A DNA stretch of 9,945 bases, taken from positions 1 to 9,945 of the forward strand of contig DAOTXK010000339.1 of NCBI GenBank assembly GCA_034435395.1, written 5' to 3'. The DNA is from DAOTXK01 sp034435395. GTDB taxonomy: Bacteria; Chloroflexota; Anaerolineae; Aggregatilineales; Ch27. The notes under the pieces were generated by a model that was not told where the DNA came from, did no database searches, and saw nothing but the letters and a program-made list of their open reading frames with translations. How positions within the stretch are numbered: position 1 is the stretch's first letter; each line of letters opens with the position of its first letter. A program made the position numbers and the translations under genes. Of the stretch, positions 6,825 to 9,945 are shown in pieces.

Positions 6825-7640
6825 TCAGACCCAGTCGGCCCATGCCCGTTCAAGGTCTGTGCTGGCTGAGGGATCATACTTCCTCCAGAGGTACTCAAAG
6901 TACTTGTTAAACACCGAGTACAGCGACAGATCACCTTTGCGGAACTTGTACACGACTGCCTGCCGGTCGTTGTCTTTCTGGTAGATGTACCCGCTGACGT
7001 ATGCCACATCGTCGAACAGAAAAATGCGCCAGAGAAACGGCTCCTCGTGCACCCGGTCTTCGATCTTGACGTTATCCACCGTCCGTAGCAGATCGATCTG
7101 CCCCCGGAGCCGACTGATGTCTTCCTGCCACACTTTCCACGGCTCTTCACTGCCATAGCGGTATTGCGCTCTAGAGCGGGAGAGGAATGGCGATTCGGGG
7201 GAAGCCCGGAGCACTCGGATTCGGCAACCAGGGTCTTTTTTCTTGGCGACGGGCAAAAAATACGACTTCTCTCCGTCGCCGAATTCTCGGCGGGCCATCT
7301 GGAGTAGCAGGCGGACGTCTTTGGCTTTTTCGAAGTCGGCCTGCAGGTCATCTTTACAGGTTTCCAGGTTGTCGTAAACTTTGATGATCCCGATCCGCTC
7401 TCTCATGTAGCGCAGGCCGAGATCATCGGAGAAGGTCAGGATGCGGCGTTTGATGAACTCAATGGCCATAACGCCCACTAACACGGAGACACCCACCGCC
7501 ACGCTTTTCAGGTCGTCGGTGAGTCCCAGAAACGTGGAGACAGCGAAGCCGATCAGGCCGGTGATGATCGCCGCCATGGCGCTGGCCATAAGGGAGGATA
7601 ACGCGCTTTCTTTTTTGGCACTCTTTGGGGAGCTGATCAT
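6825..7640 (-). CDS. Two-helix membrane protein with possible PLD-like cytoplasmic domain, function unknown
   Basis: A 271-residue protein I do not recognise. A short polar head is followed by two membrane helices at about 17-39 and 45-63, then Lys-Arg-Arg, placing the remaining ~200 residues in the cytoplasm. That part starts with a charged helix (Leu-Arg-Tyr-Met-Arg-Glu-Arg-Ile) and then alternating strand/helix sequence: Val-Arg-Leu-Leu-Leu-Gln, Cys-Arg-Ile-Arg-Val-Leu, an Ile-Phe-Leu-Phe-Asp-Asp-Val-Ala-Tyr-Val-Ser-Gly strand pair, and a terminal Phe-Glu-Tyr-Leu-Trp. This order recalls PLD-superfamily folds, but no HxKxxxxD motif is present, so if related it is catalytically dead and may act as a sensor or scaffold. 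ATG 7640 is chosen because GGAG precedes it by 5 nt; the frame extends to a TTG at 7679 without a better site. It is divergent from rel, and a sampled stretch is near 53% G+C against about 65% in neighbours, hinting at acquisition. Confidence 0.75.
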   Translation of the reverse strand: MISSPKSAKKESALSSLMASAMAAIITGLIGFAVSTFLGLTDDLKSVAVGVSVLVGVMAIEFIKRRILTFSDDLGLRYMRERIGIIKVYDNLETCKDDLQADFEKAKDVRLLLQMARREFGDGEKSYFLPVAKKKDPGCRIRVLRASPESPFLSRSRAQYRYGSEEPWKVWQEDISRLRGQIDLLRTVDNVKIEDRVHEEPFLWRIFLFDDVAYVSGYIYQKDNDRQAVVYKFRKGDLSLYSVFNKYFEYLWRKYDPSASTDLERAWADWV

Positions 7641-7645
7641 CTTTA

Positions 7646-7649
7646 CTCC
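7646..7649 (-). promoter_or_regulatory. Ribosome binding site that sets the two-helix protein start
   Basis: On the minus strand GGAG (in TGGAGT) lies 5 nt before the ATG at 7640. This short but acceptable spacing favours the internal ATG over the upstream TTG at 7679. Confidence 0.55.
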
Positions 7650-7672
7650 ATTTGGGTGGGGGAATGTGACAG

Positions 7673-7701
7673 CTGCCAATACACAATTATGTTACTATAA
7701 T
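7673..7701 (+). promoter_or_regulatory. Possible distal promoter toward rel
   Basis: CTGCCA (4 of 6), a 17-nt spacer and a perfect TATAAT at 7696-7701. It would give a leader of about 165 nt before rel. A second, closer promoter lies at 7799-7828, so this one may be alternative. It overlaps an inverted repeat. Confidence 0.4.
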
Positions 7702-7708
7702 CATAGTA
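7693..7708. repeat. Short inverted repeat in the divergent intergenic region
   Basis: TACTAT-AATC-ATAGTA, a 6-bp perfect inverted repeat around a 4-bp centre. It covers the plus-strand TATAAT and a candidate minus-strand -10, so it could be an operator controlling both directions. It is short and AT-rich, so chance is possible. Confidence 0.35.
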
Positions 7709-7731
7709 GTCTGAGCCAACCCAAAAGTCAA
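7703..7731 (-). promoter_or_regulatory. Possible promoter for the two-helix protein
   Basis: On the minus strand TTGACT (complement of 7726-7731, 5 of 6) is followed by a 17-nt spacer and TACTAT (4 of 6). A better -10, TATGAT (complement of 7700-7705), is also present but at a 20-nt spacing. Either would place the start about 55 nt before ATG 7640. Confidence 0.4.
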
Positions 7732-7798
7732 AAGCGGCGATCTGGAATCGGTGTGAGCGGCCAGACCATGTGCTCAACTATGGATTCCGTTTCTCATG

Positions 7799-7828
7799 TT
7801 GTCAACAGCGCCGCCACTGGACTATACT
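7799..7828 (+). promoter_or_regulatory. Proximal sigma-70-type promoter for rel
   Basis: TTGTCA (7799-7804, 5 of 6), an 18-nt spacer and TATACT (7823-7828, 5 of 6). Transcription would start near 7835, about 38 nt before ATG 7873. It is the best-scoring promoter by eye in this intergenic region. Confidence 0.65.
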
Positions 7829-7872
7829 TTGGTTCGACCGCACGCTGGTAATCACGGTAGCCAGAAGCACTT

Positions 7873-9945
7873 ATGGAACTAAAAGAGATTCTTGAGGCCT
7901 TACCTAACCTGACACCCTCGGAAAAGGTGCTGATTGAGAAGGCCTATAATCTTGCCAAGCAAGTGCACAAGGGGCAAAGGCGCAGATCCGGTGACCCATA
8001 CTTCACCCATTGTGTCGCCGTGGCTCATATCCTCATGGATCTGCGTATGGATGCCTCCACCATCGCGGCGGCTCTGTTGCACGATTCAGTGGAAGACACC
8101 GAACTGACACTGGAGGCCATTGAGAAGGAGTTCGGCGAGGAAGTTGCCCGGTTGGTTGACGGTGTCACCAAGATGAGGCAACTTCCCACCCAGGTGGCCA
8201 TGGATGCCCAGGCGGAATACCTGCGCAAGACGTTCCTGACCATGGGGGATGATGTCCGCATCGTGATCATCAAACTCGCCGACCGGCTGCACAACATGCG
8301 GACTCTGGGTTATCACTCGCCCGCGAGACAGCGGGCGATCGCTGCCGAGACCATGGATATCTTCGCGCCGCTGGCCAACCGGTTGGGCATCTGGCAAATG
8401 AAGTCGGAGCTGGAAGACCTGGCGTTTCGTTACCTGAACCCGGTCGCTTATCGGAGCATCGCGTCCAAACTGGACGAGCATAAGGCCGACCGGGAACGAG
8501 ACTTACAGCGGATCGTGAACTTCCTTTCGGAAGAACTGCGCCGCCACAATATCAAGGCGGAGGTCACCGGGCGTCCCAAGCACATCTATAGCATCTACCG
8601 CAAAATGCAGGATCGAGGGCTGCCCTTTGATGAGATTCATGACATTCGCGCCGTGCGGGTGATTGTGGATGACGTGCCGTCCTGTTATCACGTCCTCGGC
8701 GTTGTCCACACCTTATGGCGTCCGAAGGAAGGCAAGTTCCACGATTACGTGGCGGCCCCGAAAGATAACTTCTACCAGAGCCTCCATACCACGGTCCATG
8801 ACCATCAGGGTAAGCTGCTGGAAGTCCAGATTCGGACGTGGGAGATGCACCGCAATGCCGAGTATGGCATAGCGGCCCATTGGCGCTACAAAGAGGGCAA
8901 CAAGCGTGAGTCGGAGGCCTTCGAGCGACGAATCAACTATCTGCGCTCCCTGATGCAGTTTACGGACGAAGATGAAGTGCGGGATGCCAACGATTTCATC
9001 GACACGATGAAGTCCGAGGTGTTCCAGGATCGGGTTTATGCCTTCACTCCGAAAGGCGATATTATCGATCTGCCGGCTGGGGCGACGCCGGTGGATTTTG
9101 CCTACTACATCCATACCGAGATCGGACATCGCTGTCGCGGGGCAAGAGTCAACGGCAAGCTCGTCGGTCTGGATTACCGGCTCAGAACTGGGGATCGGGT
9201 GGAGATTCTGGCTGCCAAACGCGGTGGCCCCAGCCTGGACTGGCTGAGCCCACACCTGGGCTATACGGCGACTACCCGGGCCCGGTCCAAGATTCGCGCC
9301 TGGTTCCGCAAGCAGAACCGCGAGAACAACATTGCTGCCGGGCGTAACGTCCTGGAGCGTGAGTTGAAGCGCCTGGGCCGGGAAGACATGTCCTACGACG
9401 AGGTAGCCGCCCTGTTTAAGTACACTCGTACCGATGATTTCCTGGCGGCGATAGGCAACGGCGAGATCAACAGCGGCCAGTTGGCCTCACAGATTCTGGA
9501 GGCCGAGCGCCGGGCGGGCCGTGAGACTCTGGATCGCGCCTTACGGCAGCTTGGTCGGGATGACATGTCCTATGATGAGGTGGCCGCGCTCTTTGAGTAT
9601 AAGCGGGCGGAGGATTTTCTCTCGGCTATTGGCTATGGCGACATCACCGGCGAGCAGGTTACCGAACGGATTCTGGCGGCGGAACAGGCCAAGGCGGTGG
9701 ATGCCGCGCAGCAGACATTGCCGGTTGATGCTTCGGATGGCATTGAGATCATCGGCAGCGGCAGCGGCTTGCTGGTGAATCTGGCGCGCTGCTGCAATCC
9801 CACCCCCGGCGACCCGATTGTCGGGTACGTCACGCGAGGGCGTGGGGTGACGGTGCATTGCAGCGATTGTAAGAACGTCGTGAACGCCAGCGAACCGGAT
9901 CGCCTGATACCCGTGAACTGGCGTCGTTCGCCCTCGGCGAAGACC
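7873..9945 (+). CDS. rel: Bifunctional (p)ppGpp synthetase/hydrolase of the Rel/SpoT family, 3'-partial
   Basis: Makes (p)ppGpp from ATP and GTP/GDP and hydrolyses it, driving the stringent response. The first 691 codons are present. The HD hydrolase has His46, His70-Asp71, Glu74-Asp75 and Leu-Ala-Asp-Arg-Leu-His-Asn-Met, so it looks active. The synthetase has Gly233-Arg-Pro-Lys-His-Ile-Tyr-Ser-Ile, His256-Asp257-Ile-Arg-Ala-Val-Arg-Val, Tyr-Gln-Ser-Leu-His-Thr and Glu317-Val-Gln-Ile-Arg-Thr. The usual Arg-x-Lys-Asp motif reads Lys288-Phe-His-Asp291. The TGS domain spans about 386-449, followed by a helical region containing a tandem duplication (490-607), and the zinc-finger-like domain with Cys640-Cys641 and His662-Cys663...Cys666. 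The C-terminal ACT domain expected for the family would lie beyond the window. ATG 7873 is the first start after an in-frame TAG at 7858-7860; its ribosome site is weak (AGAAG, 5 nt away). Both active sites intact suggests a bifunctional Rel, common when a genome has a single long RSH. Confidence 0.96.
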   Translation, partial: MELKEILEALPNLTPSEKVLIEKAYNLAKQVHKGQRRRSGDPYFTHCVAVAHILMDLRMDASTIAAALLHDSVEDTELTLEAIEKEFGEEVARLVDGVTKMRQLPTQVAMDAQAEYLRKTFLTMGDDVRIVIIKLADRLHNMRTLGYHSPARQRAIAAETMDIFAPLANRLGIWQMKSELEDLAFRYLNPVAYRSIASKLDEHKADRERDLQRIVNFLSEELRRHNIKAEVTGRPKHIYSIYRKMQDRGLPFDEIHDIRAVRVIVDDVPSCYHVLGVVHTLWRPKEGKFHDYVAAPKDNFYQSLHTTVHDHQGKLLEVQIRTWEMHRNAEYGIAAHWRYKEGNKRESEAFERRINYLRSLMQFTDEDEVRDANDFIDTMKSEVFQDRVYAFTPKGDIIDLPAGATPVDFAYYIHTEIGHRCRGARVNGKLVGLDYRLRTGDRVEILAAKRGGPSLDWLSPHLGYTATTRARSKIRAWFRKQNRENNIAAGRNVLERELKRLGREDMSYDEVAALFKYTRTDDFLAAIGNGEINSGQLASQILEAERRAGRETLDRALRQLGRDDMSYDEVAALFEYKRAEDFLSAIGYGDITGEQVTERILAAEQAKAVDAAQQTLPVDASDGIEIIGSGSGLLVNLARCCNPTPGDPIVGYVTRGRGVTVHCSDCKNVVNASEPDRLIPVNWRRSPSAKT
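9340..9693 (+). repeat. In-frame tandem duplication of the Rel helical module (2 x 59 codons)
   Basis: Codons 9340-9516 and 9517-9693 encode two adjacent 59-residue copies (residues 490-548 and 549-607). Both start Gly-Arg, share Asp-Met-Ser-Tyr-Asp-Glu-Val-Ala-Ala-Leu-Phe, then Asp-Phe-Leu-x-Ala-Ile-Gly-x-Gly, and end near Ile-Leu-x-Ala-Glu. By hand count about 34 of 59 residues match, with no gap. DNA divergence between the copies shows that it is not recent and not an assembly stutter. Confidence 0.85.

Overview
The window looks like a chromosomal segment of an uncultured-type Chloroflexota bacterium, most likely of the Anaerolineae. Genes are about 60-67% G+C in the stretches I counted. 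Starts are Shine-Dalgarno led and promoters are of sigma-70 type. The protein families fit that phylum: an M23 peptidase with a C-terminal regulatory-like domain, PPC/DUF2135 secreted proteins, small lipoproteins with a Cys-Trp...Thr-Pro-Gly motif, and a DsbA-like protein paired with a stand-alone VKOR. This assignment is inferred from gene content. I saw no rRNA, tRNA, insertion sequence, CRISPR array or phage gene.

Layout. Positions 1-4321 (+) encode three cell-envelope proteins: an M23 (LytM) metallopeptidase that may be cut at its 5' end, a 695-residue secreted protein with alternating PPC and DUF2135-like domains, and a small lipoprotein of unknown function. A strong terminator at 3582-3617 separates the last two. 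Positions 4405-6065 (+) hold a membrane-anchored DsbA-family thiol oxidoreductase and a two-domain S1 RNA-binding protein with its own TATAAT promoter. A bidirectional hairpin at 6146-6175 closes this block against the convergent minus-strand genes: a VKOR-family quinone-linked disulfide recycler (6201-6716) and an unrecognised two-helix membrane protein with a possible inactive PLD-like cytoplasmic domain (6825-7640). Divergent from the latter, at 7873, begins a Rel/SpoT-type (p)ppGpp synthetase/hydrolase that runs off the window end.

How they work together. The DsbA-like protein and the VKOR form a plausible complete disulfide-forming pair outside the membrane. They would serve exported proteins such as the PPC/DUF2135 protein, whose two DUF2135-like modules each carry two cysteines. 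The S1 protein and Rel belong to translation and the stringent response. The two-helix protein is locally less G+C rich and shares a divergent regulatory region with rel.

The most distinctive observation is inside Rel. The helical module after the TGS domain is present twice in direct tandem (residues about 490-548 and 549-607, about 34 of 59 positions identical by hand count). The synthetase motif that usually reads Arg-x-Lys-Asp in bifunctional enzymes reads Lys-Phe-His-Asp. I saw no clearly novel multi-gene system; the least explained gene is the two-helix protein beside rel.
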